A stretch of 64,000 nucleotides of DNA from Pontimicrobium aquaticum (GTDB lineage Bacteria; Bacteroidota; Bacteroidia; Flavobacteriales; Flavobacteriaceae): contig NZ_SUPL01000006.1 of NCBI RefSeq assembly GCF_005047595.1, positions 124,001 through 188,000 on the forward strand, read 5' to 3'. Position 1 is the stretch's first letter. Each line of letters starts with the position of its first letter. Under the pieces are notes generated by a model. The model made no database searches. It saw only the letters and a list, made by a program, of their open reading frames with translations, and was not told the DNA's origin. The position numbers and the translations under genes were made by a program. Positions 19,510 through 27,867 of the stretch are shown in pieces.

Positions 19510-19514
19510 GTTTT

Positions 19515-19565
19515 AGTTTTCAGTCATGGTCTCAGCTTGCAGCACTGAATACTGCGACTGAAACT
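19515..19565. repeat. intergenic inverted repeat of a different type
   Basis: AGTTTTCAGTC (19515-19525) pairs with GACTGAAACT (19556-19565) with one bulged T; inner GCAG/CTGC can extend the fold. It occupies the 72-base gap between cluster genes 2 and 3. The CAGTC/ACTGAA/GACTG wording looks repeat-derived but differs from the GTCATTGCGA family. Confidence 0.5.
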
Positions 19566-19581
19566 GATAACTTTTTATTTA

Positions 19582-20634
19582 TTAATTTTTCAAATCAGCT
19601 ATTTGAATAGGCGGTTTTGCCAACCTATTCATAATATCTGGTGTTTTATTATAGAGCATTTGTATAATACGATGTGGTGCAAATACATATTGTTGCTTTA
19701 CCACATCGCTCCAGTTTTGAAGTGTTTGCTTGCTAAAAAAACCACCTTCTTTAAATTCGCTCCCAGAAAATACTTCATCTACTTTTAGAGATATGGCATA
19801 CGATTCTAGAGGGATTTCCTTTTTACTAATGCTACTTAAAATAGCATGCGTAATTTCATTTTCATCCTTAGCAAAGACATTATGCAAAGGTCCTAAATCT
19901 ATGCGCTTTATATGCTTTGGAAAAATATTAGGCAGCTTTCTATCTATCGCATACGCCATAGTATCTATTGGCATATTTCTATCAGCTGTATTTTTAAGCA
20001 CTTCATAAACTTTATCTTTATAATCAAGAAATTTTTGACCATCATAATCAAAATACATAAAGCAGATAAATGGCCTGTTTAAAGACACATCATAAAAGCT
20101 CCAGCTTATTAATAATTCTCCTTGACTATGCTTTGGTGCCGAAATAATTTTTCCTTGCACAAACCGATTAAAGATAAATTTTTGCTGAACCGATTTGTAA
20201 TATACAATAGATGCTGCCTGAAATAATTTACTTTTTTTTACTGGTTCTTTTTTACGCATTAAAGTGTCTAAGAACTCTTCTTTAAGCATCGATGCTGGAA
20301 TAAGTTTATCTAAATATTCGGCTCGTAAAGACAGATCATTAAACAAGTAGCGAAACTCTAAGTAATTAGGAAAACCAGAATCGGTCAAATCAATTTTCAT
20401 ATTATCTTCTTCGTCGTACATATATTTAATACGCATGGCTTCAATAGAGTACAATAACAAATCGCAATACTGTTTAAAAAATACCACTTCTTTATCGTCG
20501 CAAATTTGCTGACGTTGCACATTAACAATAAGCTCTTTTAAAGTAAAATCTACCATTTTATGGTAAAACACATACTGTTCTTTAGAATCGAGCTCTGCAG
20601 AATCTAATGGTGTTACTATGTGATTAATAGACAT
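19582..20634 (-). CDS. soluble protein of unknown function (cluster gene 2)
   Basis: A 350-residue protein without signal or membrane segments, rich in Lys, Tyr and Phe. The N-terminal half is helical (KMVDFTLKELIVNVQ, FFKQYCDLLLYSIEAMRIKYMY); the C-terminal half alternates strands and loops (GELLISWSFYDVSLNRPFICFMYFDYDGQKFLDY). No catalytic signature that I recognise. It lies 68 bases downstream of the coiled-coil gene and 72 bases upstream of the AAA+ gene, and is best viewed as a partner or adaptor of the ATPase. Confidence 0.75.
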   Translation of the reverse strand: MSINHIVTPLDSAELDSKEQYVFYHKMVDFTLKELIVNVQRQQICDDKEVVFFKQYCDLLLYSIEAMRIKYMYDEEDNMKIDLTDSGFPNYLEFRYLFNDLSLRAEYLDKLIPASMLKEEFLDTLMRKKEPVKKSKLFQAASIVYYKSVQQKFIFNRFVQGKIISAPKHSQGELLISWSFYDVSLNRPFICFMYFDYDGQKFLDYKDKVYEVLKNTADRNMPIDTMAYAIDRKLPNIFPKHIKRIDLGPLHNVFAKDENEITHAILSSISKKEIPLESYAISLKVDEVFSGSEFKEGGFFSKQTLQNWSDVVKQQYVFAPHRIIQMLYNKTPDIMNRLAKPPIQIADLKN

Positions 20635-20676
20635 TACTAATTAAAAAATGGTTAGTGAAATTGATATAGAAAAATT

Positions 20677-20696
20677 GTGCCTCTCGAAAGAAGCAC
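20677..20696. repeat. short intergenic hairpin
   Basis: GTGC-C-TCT-CGAA-AGA-A-GCAC can fold as a hairpin with one mismatch and a CGAA tetraloop, located between the stop of cluster gene 1 and the start of gene 2. It may be a processing or stability element in the operon mRNA. Confidence 0.4.
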
Positions 20697-20702
20697 AGGC
20701 TA

Positions 20703-22043
20703 TTATGATAATAAATCGTCGTCTCCTTCTGGTTTTGGACTTTCTCCTTCTCCATCACTATTTCCAGCTGGAGAGTTGTTTTCAGCTTTATAATATTCTT
20801 CAAAGATTTCTTTCATATCGATACCATAACGGTCTGCAAAATTCTTTTGAATCTCGGCATCCTTAACTCGTATTTCTTGTAAAGCTTCAGCATAACTACC
20901 ATAAACCCCTTGCATTACCTTTTCATGGACAGGAATATTATCCATCATTTCTTGTCTAACTCTAGCAGACGCCGAATGCATTGCTGCTAATGTTTCTCCA
21001 ATATGCTCATCGGTTTTTACTCCTAAATGCTCTAAAATGGCAGCGAATTCTTGATCGGTACGCGCTTTTAAAGCCACTACGTAACCATCATAATATTTTA
21101 AACGTTCTTCGGTATCAGATTTCAATTTGGCTCGGTGAGTCTGCAAGTTGCTTCTTAATGATGTCAACACCTTAATAGTCAAATTATGCTTATGTACAAA
21201 ACTATCTTTAGAGGCTGCTAAAGTTGTATATGCATTTTTTAAACCTTCTAATTCCTCTACTTTTTGTTCTAATTGGGTCACTTTACCAATGGCTTGCGCA
21301 TACTCAGCAGATTGTTTATCTACAATTTCTTCTAGTTCTTGACGTGCTTGTTTTAATAAGGCATACTTTTCTTCAAGCAACCCTTCTACTTCTTTCTTCT
21401 TTTCTAAAGCTTTTGTATGGTTTTTAGTCGCTTCAACAATGGCATTTTGCAACTTATCTTCAACTTCTTTAATCTCTACTTCACGATCTTTTAAACGCTT
21501 AACTGCTGCCTGACTTTTATAAGACAGTTCGTTAAGTAATGTTTGTACATCAGCACTTTCAATACGCTGCTGAAACAGTGCTTTTGCTTTATTATCAGCT
21601 TCGTCTCTAGTTTTTTGGGCAGCTTTTAACTCGTCCTGGGCTTTTCTTATCTTGCTTTTACGTCCCCAAAGATTGTTCCACCAAGTGTCTGGTTTATTTT
21701 CAGCATCTTCAAGCTCAACTCTAGCACGTTCTAAACGCTTAATAGCATTATCAATAATTTTTTGTTCATCACCATTTAACGACGAAAAGTTTTCGAAAAT
21801 AATGCCCACTTCGTCCTGATAATCAGTTAAATCCTTAATAGCATCTAGCAAAGACGTACGGTCTTTTTCTGCCATATGTACAACATCATCTAATGTAGCA
21901 TTTAATATTTTTTGACGCATTTCTGGATCATCTTCTTGTGCCAGTTTAGATTTCATTGTATCTATGGCTTTTCCCCAGTTTACATCTACTTTTTCTTGTT
22001 TTTCGTTAGCATTAGTTTCTAGTAAATCAAAATCATCCGACAT
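20703..22043 (-). CDS. long coiled-coil protein (cluster gene 1)
   Basis: A 446-residue, strongly charged, mostly helical cytoplasmic protein. Heptad-rich segments run from about residue 95 to 340 (ERARVELEDAENK, KTRDEADNKAKALFQQRIE, KALEKKKEVEGLLEEKYALLK). The C-terminus is acidic and disordered (NSPAGNSDGEGESPKPEGDDDLLS), ending in a short hydrophobic motif DDLLS that could be a docking tail for the AAA+ ring. It resembles in general style the TelA/toxic-anion-resistance coiled-coil proteins but I cannot assign it there. It is the first gene of the same-strand cluster running to 13605. Confidence 0.78.
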   Translation of the reverse strand: MSDDFDLLETNANEKQEKVDVNWGKAIDTMKSKLAQEDDPEMRQKILNATLDDVVHMAEKDRTSLLDAIKDLTDYQDEVGIIFENFSSLNGDEQKIIDNAIKRLERARVELEDAENKPDTWWNNLWGRKSKIRKAQDELKAAQKTRDEADNKAKALFQQRIESADVQTLLNELSYKSQAAVKRLKDREVEIKEVEDKLQNAIVEATKNHTKALEKKKEVEGLLEEKYALLKQARQELEEIVDKQSAEYAQAIGKVTQLEQKVEELEGLKNAYTTLAASKDSFVHKHNLTIKVLTSLRSNLQTHRAKLKSDTEERLKYYDGYVVALKARTDQEFAAILEHLGVKTDEHIGETLAAMHSASARVRQEMMDNIPVHEKVMQGVYGSYAEALQEIRVKDAEIQKNFADRYGIDMKEIFEEYYKAENNSPAGNSDGEGESPKPEGDDDLLS

Positions 22044-22180
22044 ATTGTTTCGTGTAGTTAAGGTTGAACATTTTATTTAGATAAGCAATTTCGTTAAAAA
22101 TTAGGATTTTAAAAATATAACTGCTTAAAATATTTGTGTTATTTTTTTTGGAAATGTTACAGTTCTTAATTTTTTTTATA

Positions 22181-22213
22181 AAAAAAAGCGGCTTCAAAAA
22201 AATTGAAACCGCT
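22181..22213 (-). terminator. rho-independent terminator of the FadL-type gene
   Basis: On the minus strand AGCGGTTTCAA pairs with TTGAAGCCGCT (one G-U pair) and is followed by seven T. It lies 22 bases beyond the stop of the porin gene and also isolates the cluster that starts at 22043. Confidence 0.85.
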
Positions 22214-22234
22214 CATTCTAATAATATGCAAGTA

Positions 22235-23581
22235 TTAGTTATTAATAAAATTATAACTAAATCCTACCATAATCATCGATGTCTTCATTTCATATGACAC
22301 TGAAGAACCAGGAATAGCTCCGTAAGGGTTTCCAGGTCCTGCCATCATTGGAGATAACATTTGTCCAGATGTTGCATCACCACTAGTTCCGTAATGATAA
22401 ACACCATCAAAGTTTAATTTATCATTTACTTGATAGCTTAAGCCAAATTGAAATGCATTTTTAATAATTGCTGTTGCCGGAATATTAAAAAAGGCAACTT
22501 TTTCGTTAATTGGATTAGAACTATAGGTGTATCCAAATCTTAAAGGCAATTTATCAATACCTTTATACTGAAGTCCCGCAGAAATTATAGAGATATTCTC
22601 CCAGCCAAAACCAGCTACAGATGCTGTTGATGTCCAACCTGTTTTTGAGAATCCATCTGTGTTTTCGTAGTTTACATTTCTATAGTCCAATGCAAAATCT
22701 ATATCGCCAGTTGAATATCCTAAACCAAATGATAAAATTGATGGATAATCCATGTTGAATTCATTTGTTGAAGTACTATTATCTAAATATGTATTTTCAA
22801 ATTCAAAGTCTCCAAAACTTTGTGTTGTTTTATAAGAAGCACCTAGTTTAAACCCAGAACCTGAGTCAAAAAACACACCAAATTGAGCTCCAAAACCTAT
22901 AGCTGATGCTTTGTTTGTTGAAGGATAGCCTGCCGAATTTGGATTAGCCGTTGGGTTAGGCATTAATTCTAAAGCGGCATAGTCTATATTTGGTTGTACA
23001 CCTATTGAAAATTTATCAGATAACTCATAAGCCCAAGTAAAGCCTATTTGCAATAACATATAATCAGATTCAATGTGTCCAAATCCATTTGCTTGCTGTG
23101 GATAATTAATTGGGTTAGAATTTTCATTTGGATTAAAATTAGGGTTCATTGGGTTGTTAGCTTCTTCGGGGAATGTTACACCGAATCCACTAATACCAAA
23201 GGCTGACACACCAAAGGTATGTTTGCTTTCAGGCTTACCCCAAACCATTGCTAAAGCTGGCATAAAAGATACACCTCTATCATCTTCTGTAACACCACTT
23301 ACTCCAGGTGAACCTGGTCCCATCATACCTGGTGGTAAACTGCCTCGCAGTTCAGGTGATGAGAAAAATAATCCCAAATCGAATTTTAAAATTTTAGAGT
23401 CAAAAGTACTTACAGCAGCAGGGTTCCAATGCAATGCTCCAGAAATATCTAAAGGTTGTGCTGTGGAAGCTCCACCCATTGACATGTTTACTGCACCAAC
23501 ACCTTGCATGATATGCCCAGATTGTGCATATATTGCTGTTGTAAATAATAGTGCAAAAAGTTTAAAGAAGTTAGCTTTCAT
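22235..23581 (-). CDS. OmpP1/FadL/TodX family outer-membrane transporter
   Basis: A 448-residue protein with a signal peptide (MKANFFKLFALLFTTAIYAQ). The mature N-terminus (GHIMQGVGAVNMSMGGASTAQPLDISGALHWNPAA) is the FadL hatch signature, with the Asn-Pro-Ala motif; amphipathic barrel strands follow, and the C-terminus ends in an aromatic strand (IMVGFSYNFINN). Members take up long-chain fatty acids or other hydrophobic molecules across the outer membrane. Gly/Pro-rich loop insertions (PPGMMGPGSPGVSG; MMAGPGNPYGAIPG) are noticeable. It is monocistronic. Confidence 0.92.
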   Translation of the reverse strand: MKANFFKLFALLFTTAIYAQSGHIMQGVGAVNMSMGGASTAQPLDISGALHWNPAAVSTFDSKILKFDLGLFFSSPELRGSLPPGMMGPGSPGVSGVTEDDRGVSFMPALAMVWGKPESKHTFGVSAFGISGFGVTFPEEANNPMNPNFNPNENSNPINYPQQANGFGHIESDYMLLQIGFTWAYELSDKFSIGVQPNIDYAALELMPNPTANPNSAGYPSTNKASAIGFGAQFGVFFDSGSGFKLGASYKTTQSFGDFEFENTYLDNSTSTNEFNMDYPSILSFGLGYSTGDIDFALDYRNVNYENTDGFSKTGWTSTASVAGFGWENISIISAGLQYKGIDKLPLRFGYTYSSNPINEKVAFFNIPATAIIKNAFQFGLSYQVNDKLNFDGVYHYGTSGDATSGQMLSPMMAGPGNPYGAIPGSSVSYEMKTSMIMVGFSYNFINN

Positions 23582-23845
23582 AATATGAATATTTAAGTTA
23601 AAATATCTAATAACAATTTGGTTTACAAATTGATGTGATGAAATTACTACTAATTAATAAACTAGATTATGACAAAAATCACATTATGCCTTTTTTGTAA
23701 CAAATGTTACATAAGAAAAAATACTCTTTTAACAGTTTCAAACCTATGCAACAGAGTTTTTTTTTGATAATTTATTCATTTTAAGATGATTAGTAAAATA
23801 AATATTTTATATTTGAAAATCGATTAACCCAAATCACTGAATAAA

Positions 23846-24085
23846 ATGCTACTAATCAACCTACTAAAACCTCACTTGGATTTCATTTCCTTAATCGAAC
23901 AAAGCGGTATTGTTACTGTATTAATAATTACTGTGGCTTTCTTTTTAATACTCTTAGTTTTAGGTGTTAGAAAATCTTATAAACTAAAAGCTGAAAATGA
24001 AAAACTAAGCAAGAAGTCGAATGCTTCTTCAACTAAAGATAATAAACAGTATAAAGATTTTACCGAAGGTCATTTATATGATTAA
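23846..24085 (+). CDS. small membrane protein, hypothetical (79 aa)
   Basis: A 79-residue protein with one strong transmembrane helix (about residues 22-43, SGIVTVLIITVAFFLILLVLG) followed by a basic, then polar, cytoplasmic tail (KSYKLKAENEKLSKKSN). It has its own upstream spacer (about 260 bases after the porin gene start) and a strong terminator 20 bases after the stop, which supports a real transcript. No family recognised. Confidence 0.6.
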   Translation: MLLINLLKPHLDFISLIEQSGIVTVLIITVAFFLILLVLGVRKSYKLKAENEKLSKKSNASSTKDNKQYKDFTEGHLYD

Positions 24086-24103
24086 AACAAAAAGGATATA
24101 AAT

Positions 24104-24131
24104 AAAAAAGCCAGCATTTGCTGGCTTTTTT
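24104..24131. terminator. rho-independent terminator, bidirectional
   Basis: AGCCAGCA (24109-24116) / TGCTGGCT (24119-24126), flanked by an A run and a T run. It serves the small membrane-protein gene and the convergent ettA. Confidence 0.88.
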
Positions 24132-24139
24132 ATTTATAA

Positions 24140-25831
24140 TTATCTTACTAGTTTCTTATACTTTATTCTCTTAGGCATTAAATCGCCACCTAAGCGTTTT
24201 TTCTTGTTTTCTTCATAATCACTAAAGCTTCCTTCAAAGAAATATACTTGACTATCGCCTTCAAAGGCTAATATATGCGTACAAATTCTATCTAGAAACC
24301 ATCTATCGTGAGAAATCACAACGGCACATCCTGCAAAGTTTTCAAGTCCTTCTTCCAAGGCTCTTAAAGTATTAACATCAAGATCGTTAGTAGGCTCATC
24401 TAAAAGTAATACATTACCTTCTTCTTTTAGTGTCATTGCTAAATGTAAACGGTTACGTTCCCCTCCAGAAAGTAAATTTACTTTCTTGTTTTGTTCACTT
24501 CCAGAAAAATTAAATCGACTTAAATAAGCACGAGAGTTAACTTGTTTCCCTCCCATCATAATTAGCTCTTGCTCATCACTAAAGTTTTGCCAGATTGTTT
24601 TATTTGGGTCAATATTAGAATGTGCTTGATCCACATAGGCTATTTTTGCTGTATCACCAACTTTAAACTCTCCTTTGTCTGGCTTTTCTTCACCCATTAT
24701 CATTCTAAAAATTGTTGTTTTACCAGCACCATTAGGTCCAATAACACCTACTATTCCTGCTTGCGGTAAATTAAAGTTTAAATCTTCATACAGCAATTTA
24801 TCACCATAAGCTTTACTCACTCCAACAGCTTCAATTACATTTGTTCCCAAACGTGGACCATTTGGAATATAGATTTCAAGTTTTTCATCTAATTGCTTTT
24901 GATCCTGACTTAATAATTTATCGTAATTCTTTAAACGTGCTTTTTGTTTTGTTTGACGACCTTTTGCTCCTTGACGCACCCATTCTAACTCTCGCTCTAA
25001 GGTTTTTTGACGTTTAGAAGCTGTTTTGTTTTCTTGAGCCATACGTTTGGATTTTTGGTCTAACCAAGATGAGTAATTTCCTTTCCAAGGAATGCCTTCT
25101 CCTCTATCGAGTTCTAAAATCCAACCTGCTACATTATCTAAAAAATATCTATCATGGGTTACAGCTATTACAGTTCCCTTATATTGTGCTAAATGATGTT
25201 CTAGCCAATGTACAGATTCTGCATCTAAATGGTTTGTTGGCTCATCTAACAGAAGTACGTCAGGTTCTTTTAGCAATAAGCGGCATAAGGCCACACGACG
25301 ACGTTCACCTCCAGATAATACGCCTATTTTTTTATCTCCTTCTGGAGTACGTAACGCATCCATGGCAATTTCTAATTTGGTATCTAATTCCCAAGCATTA
25401 GCTGCATCTATTTGGTCTTGCAGTTCAGCTTGACGGTTCATGAGTTTTTCCATCTTATCTGGATCGCTATAAACCTCTTCTAAACCAAATTGATCGTTTA
25501 TTTTATTGTACTCATCTAGAATGGCAACCGTTTCGGCAGCTCCTTCACGAACCACTTCCATCACTGTTTTATCATCGTCAAGTTGGGGTTCTTGCTCTAA
25601 ATAACCAACGGTATAACCTGGAGAAAACACTACGTCGCCTTGAAAATTTTTATCAACTCCAGCTATAATCTTTAAAAGCGTGGATTTACCAGAACCATTT
25701 AAACCTAAAATTCCGATTTTGGCTCCATAGAAAAAACTGAGGTAAATATTCTTTAAAACTGGTGAGTTTGCACTTTGAAATGTCTTGGTAACACCAGACA
25801 TTGAAAATATTATTTTTTTATCATCACTCAT
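24140..25831 (-). CDS. ettA: energy-dependent translational throttle, ABC-F ATPase EttA
   Basis: A 563-residue ABC-F protein with two nucleotide-binding domains and no membrane part. Walker A motifs are GLNGSGKST and GPNGAGKTT; signature motifs LSGGERRRVAL and LSGGERNRLHL; Walker B regions LLLDEPTNHLD and LLLDEPTNDLD; the charged linker between domains (KRQKTLERELEWVRQG, KGRQTKQKARL) is typical. EttA binds the ribosomal E site and gates translation according to ATP/ADP level. Its start overlaps by one base (TAATG) the stop of the upstream 60-residue membrane protein, so the pair is translationally coupled. Confidence 0.95.
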   Translation of the reverse strand: MSDDKKIIFSMSGVTKTFQSANSPVLKNIYLSFFYGAKIGILGLNGSGKSTLLKIIAGVDKNFQGDVVFSPGYTVGYLEQEPQLDDDKTVMEVVREGAAETVAILDEYNKINDQFGLEEVYSDPDKMEKLMNRQAELQDQIDAANAWELDTKLEIAMDALRTPEGDKKIGVLSGGERRRVALCRLLLKEPDVLLLDEPTNHLDAESVHWLEHHLAQYKGTVIAVTHDRYFLDNVAGWILELDRGEGIPWKGNYSSWLDQKSKRMAQENKTASKRQKTLERELEWVRQGAKGRQTKQKARLKNYDKLLSQDQKQLDEKLEIYIPNGPRLGTNVIEAVGVSKAYGDKLLYEDLNFNLPQAGIVGVIGPNGAGKTTIFRMIMGEEKPDKGEFKVGDTAKIAYVDQAHSNIDPNKTIWQNFSDEQELIMMGGKQVNSRAYLSRFNFSGSEQNKKVNLLSGGERNRLHLAMTLKEEGNVLLLDEPTNDLDVNTLRALEEGLENFAGCAVVISHDRWFLDRICTHILAFEGDSQVYFFEGSFSDYEENKKKRLGGDLMPKRIKYKKLVR

Positions 25832-26013
25832 TACACACGTCCTTTTAAAGCATTAAACACCCAAGCTATTGCAAAGAAACCTATACCGACAGTTGCAAAG
25901 CCCCAACCTGCAACATCGTCATATCTATAAGCTCCCATTAATATTAAAATTATTCCCATAATTACCATTAGCACAGTTGCCCATGCTAAAACTGTGTTCT
26001 TGTTCATTGCCAT
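25831..26013 (-). CDS. CAL67264-type small membrane protein
   Basis: A 60-residue protein of two transmembrane helices (about 8-26 and 35-53) with the recognisable core GAYRYDDVAGWGFATVGIGFFAIAWVFNALKGRV. From memory this matches the CAL67264 family of small flavobacterial membrane proteins, function unknown. It is the first gene of a two-gene operon with ettA, sharing a one-base TAATG overlap. Why a two-helix peptide is coupled to a ribosomal ATPase is not known. Confidence 0.8.
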   Translation of the reverse strand: MAMNKNTVLAWATVLMVIMGIILILMGAYRYDDVAGWGFATVGIGFFAIAWVFNALKGRV

Positions 26014-26071
26014 AATTTACTCTTAGTTTGTTTAGATAGTTAGTCGAAACACAAATATCGCATTTTTATAT

Positions 26072-26103
26072 AAAAAAAGCATCCTTTATTTAGGATGCTT
26101 TTT
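26072..26103 (-). terminator. rho-independent terminator after pirin gene
   Basis: Stem AAGCATCCT (26077-26085) / AGGATGCTT (26092-26100) with a T run on the minus strand, 17 bases past the pirin stop and upstream of the ettA operon. Confidence 0.85.
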
Positions 26104-26119
26104 GGTGCTTAAATAATTT

Positions 26120-26845
26120 TTACAATTTAAGCATTGGTACTTCAATAAAAAGTAGTTGAGAGTTCTCTGTTGCTTGAACATTAAACGCTTCTGTTTCAGA
26201 AACTCCAATAGCATCACGCGTTTCCAGAGCATTATTGTTAATAATAACATTTCCATGAATAGTCATTGCATACACACCATGATTACTGCTCTTTAATTGA
26301 TAGCTAAAACTTTTATCTTTATCTAAATCTATTCGAGATAATATAGCATCTTGGTGAATTTTCAAGCTCCCTTCATGATTGCTATCTATTGATGTTACCA
26401 AGGTTTGCAATTTGTTTTTTCTGTTGTCTTCTTCAAATGTTTTCTGGTCATAACGTGGTACTACATTCTGTTTATTTGGAATAATCCATATTTGAAATAA
26501 ACTTAAGTGCTTATCTACAGATCCATTAATTTCAGAATGTTGAACTCCTGTTCCAGCCGACATTATTTGCACTTCTCCTGGAAGTACTGATTGCCACTCA
26601 TTATGCATGGAATCGCGATGTTTCAATTCGCCTCCTAATGGAATGGTAATAATCTCCATATTGTCATGTGGATGTGTGCCAAAACCCATTTTAGGAGCAA
26701 TGACATCGTCATTCAACACTCTTAATGCGCCAAAATGAACTCTTTCAGGATTGTACCAATTAGCAAAACTAAATGAATGATTAGCTTGTAACCAACCATG
26801 ATTGGCAAATCCTCTACTTTCTGCTTTGTGAATTATTGTTTTCAT
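26120..26845 (-). CDS. pirin family protein (quercetinase-like cupin)
   Basis: A 241-residue bicupin. The N-terminal cupin shows the metal-binding pattern FGTHPHDNMEI (His pair), HRDSMHNE, and TGVQHSE; the preceding FSFANWYNPERVHFGALRVLNDD is the pirin signature. The C-terminal cupin has lost metal residues, as in bacterial pirins such as YhhW, which oxidise flavonols like quercetin. It is the last gene of a three-gene operon (flavin reductase, MarR, pirin), a common redox/xenobiotic-response grouping. Confidence 0.92.
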   Translation of the reverse strand: MKTIIHKAESRGFANHGWLQANHSFSFANWYNPERVHFGALRVLNDDVIAPKMGFGTHPHDNMEIITIPLGGELKHRDSMHNEWQSVLPGEVQIMSAGTGVQHSEINGSVDKHLSLFQIWIIPNKQNVVPRYDQKTFEEDNRKNKLQTLVTSIDSNHEGSLKIHQDAILSRIDLDKDKSFSYQLKSSNHGVYAMTIHGNVIINNNALETRDAIGVSETEAFNVQATENSQLLFIEVPMLKL

Positions 26846-26859
26846 TTTCTTCTGTTTTT

Positions 26860-27297
26860 TTAGCGAATTTTATCCAGCAAATCACTTAATATTCCTGCTT
26901 CCTTTTCATTAAGGTTTTCTAATAAATCAAAATCCATTTTCTTAGAAATATCTTCTAGTAACTCCAACCCATCATTAGTAATAGCTATGTGTACTACTCT
27001 TCGATCGTCTGGACATGGTGTACGCTCTATGAGTTGTTTGGCACATAATTTATCCATTAACCGAGTGGCATTAGGAGCTCGCTCTATCATTCGCTCTTTA
27101 ATAGTTTGTACTTTTAACGGTTTTCCAGCACCACGTAAAATTCGTAAAATATTAAACTGTTGCGGTGAGATTCCAAATGATTTAAAAAAGGTGTTTTGGT
27201 GACTGTTAATCCAATTACTTGTATAAATAATGTTTAGCAAAGCCTTCACCTTGTTATTTGGAAAACTGGAATTTATATCCTTTGAAATATCTCCCAT
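26860..27297 (-). CDS. MarR family transcriptional regulator
   Basis: A 145-residue winged-helix regulator: the helix-turn-helix lies at FNILRILRGAGKPLKVQTIKERM and the wing Arg region at ERTPCPDDRRVVHIAIT with the conserved DxR turn. A single Cys (in ERTPCPDDRR) lies close to the wing and another in DKLCAKQL, so redox sensing is possible but unproven. Its start overlaps the flavin-reductase stop by one base. A 22-bp perfect palindrome in the operon promoter is a strong candidate for its autoregulatory operator. Confidence 0.9.
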   Translation of the reverse strand: MGDISKDINSSFPNNKVKALLNIIYTSNWINSHQNTFFKSFGISPQQFNILRILRGAGKPLKVQTIKERMIERAPNATRLMDKLCAKQLIERTPCPDDRRVVHIAITNDGLELLEDISKKMDFDLLENLNEKEAGILSDLLDKIR

Positions 27298-27827
27298 TAT
27301 AAAGCATTCTTAAATTTTGTAACAGCTTCTTCAAGTTGTTGAGCCAAATCTTTGTCTGTTATTCCTTCATTAGAAAAATTATCACCAAAGAATGGTAATG
27401 AAAAGTTTGCTACTATATTTCCACCCATATATGGAAAACGTCCATTTGCTATCTCTAAAACTGTAGCACCTCCTCTTTCTCCAGGTGATGTTGCCATTAA
27501 CAACATTGGTTTATTGCTCCAAAGTTTACCATCTATCCTAGACATCCAGTCGAAAATGTTTTTAAATACTGTGGAGTAAACACCATTATGTTCTGCTAAT
27601 GACAAAATAATGCCATCTGACTTTTTAATTTCTTCTAAAAACTTGTGAGCATTATCTGGAATACCGTGTTCTTTTTCTAAATCAATACCATAAAGAGGTA
27701 ATTCAAAATCGTTTAAATCTAATACGGTTGTTTCTGTATTATGCACTAAACTAGATGCATAAATCACTAATTCCTTGTTGATTGACTCTTTACTATTGCT
27801 ACCTGCAAAGGCTAATATTTTCTTCAT
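27297..27827 (-). CDS. NAD(P)H-dependent FMN reductase family oxidoreductase
   Basis: A 176-residue flavodoxin-fold enzyme. The phosphate-binding loop is near the N-terminus (AFAGSNSKESINKEL), and the second FMN-contact region is ILSLAEHNGVYSTVFKNIFDW with the Tyr-Ser pattern and a later SPGERGGATVLE loop. It reduces FMN, quinones or azo compounds using NAD(P)H; the exact substrate is not decided. First gene of the operon with MarR and pirin, which suggests induction by quinone-like or electrophilic compounds. Confidence 0.88.
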   Translation of the reverse strand: MKKILAFAGSNSKESINKELVIYASSLVHNTETTVLDLNDFELPLYGIDLEKEHGIPDNAHKFLEEIKKSDGIILSLAEHNGVYSTVFKNIFDWMSRIDGKLWSNKPMLLMATSPGERGGATVLEIANGRFPYMGGNIVANFSLPFFGDNFSNEGITDKDLAQQLEEAVTKFKNAL

Positions 27828-27847
27828 CTTATATTAATTTATTTGTG

Positions 27848-27855
27848 CAAATATA
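27848..27855 (-). promoter_or_regulatory. -7 promoter element of the FMN reductase/MarR/pirin operon
   Basis: On the minus strand TATATTTG followed by C matches TAnnTTTG. The start codon is 20 bases downstream, and the 22-bp palindrome at 27868-27889 covers the expected -33 region. Confidence 0.6.
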
Positions 27856-27867
27856 CAAAAATAAATT

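Noticed and set aside
23154-23588. A 144-residue plus-strand open frame.
   Set aside because: Antisense to the FadL-type porin gene, Pro/Ser-rich composition typical of a shadow frame.
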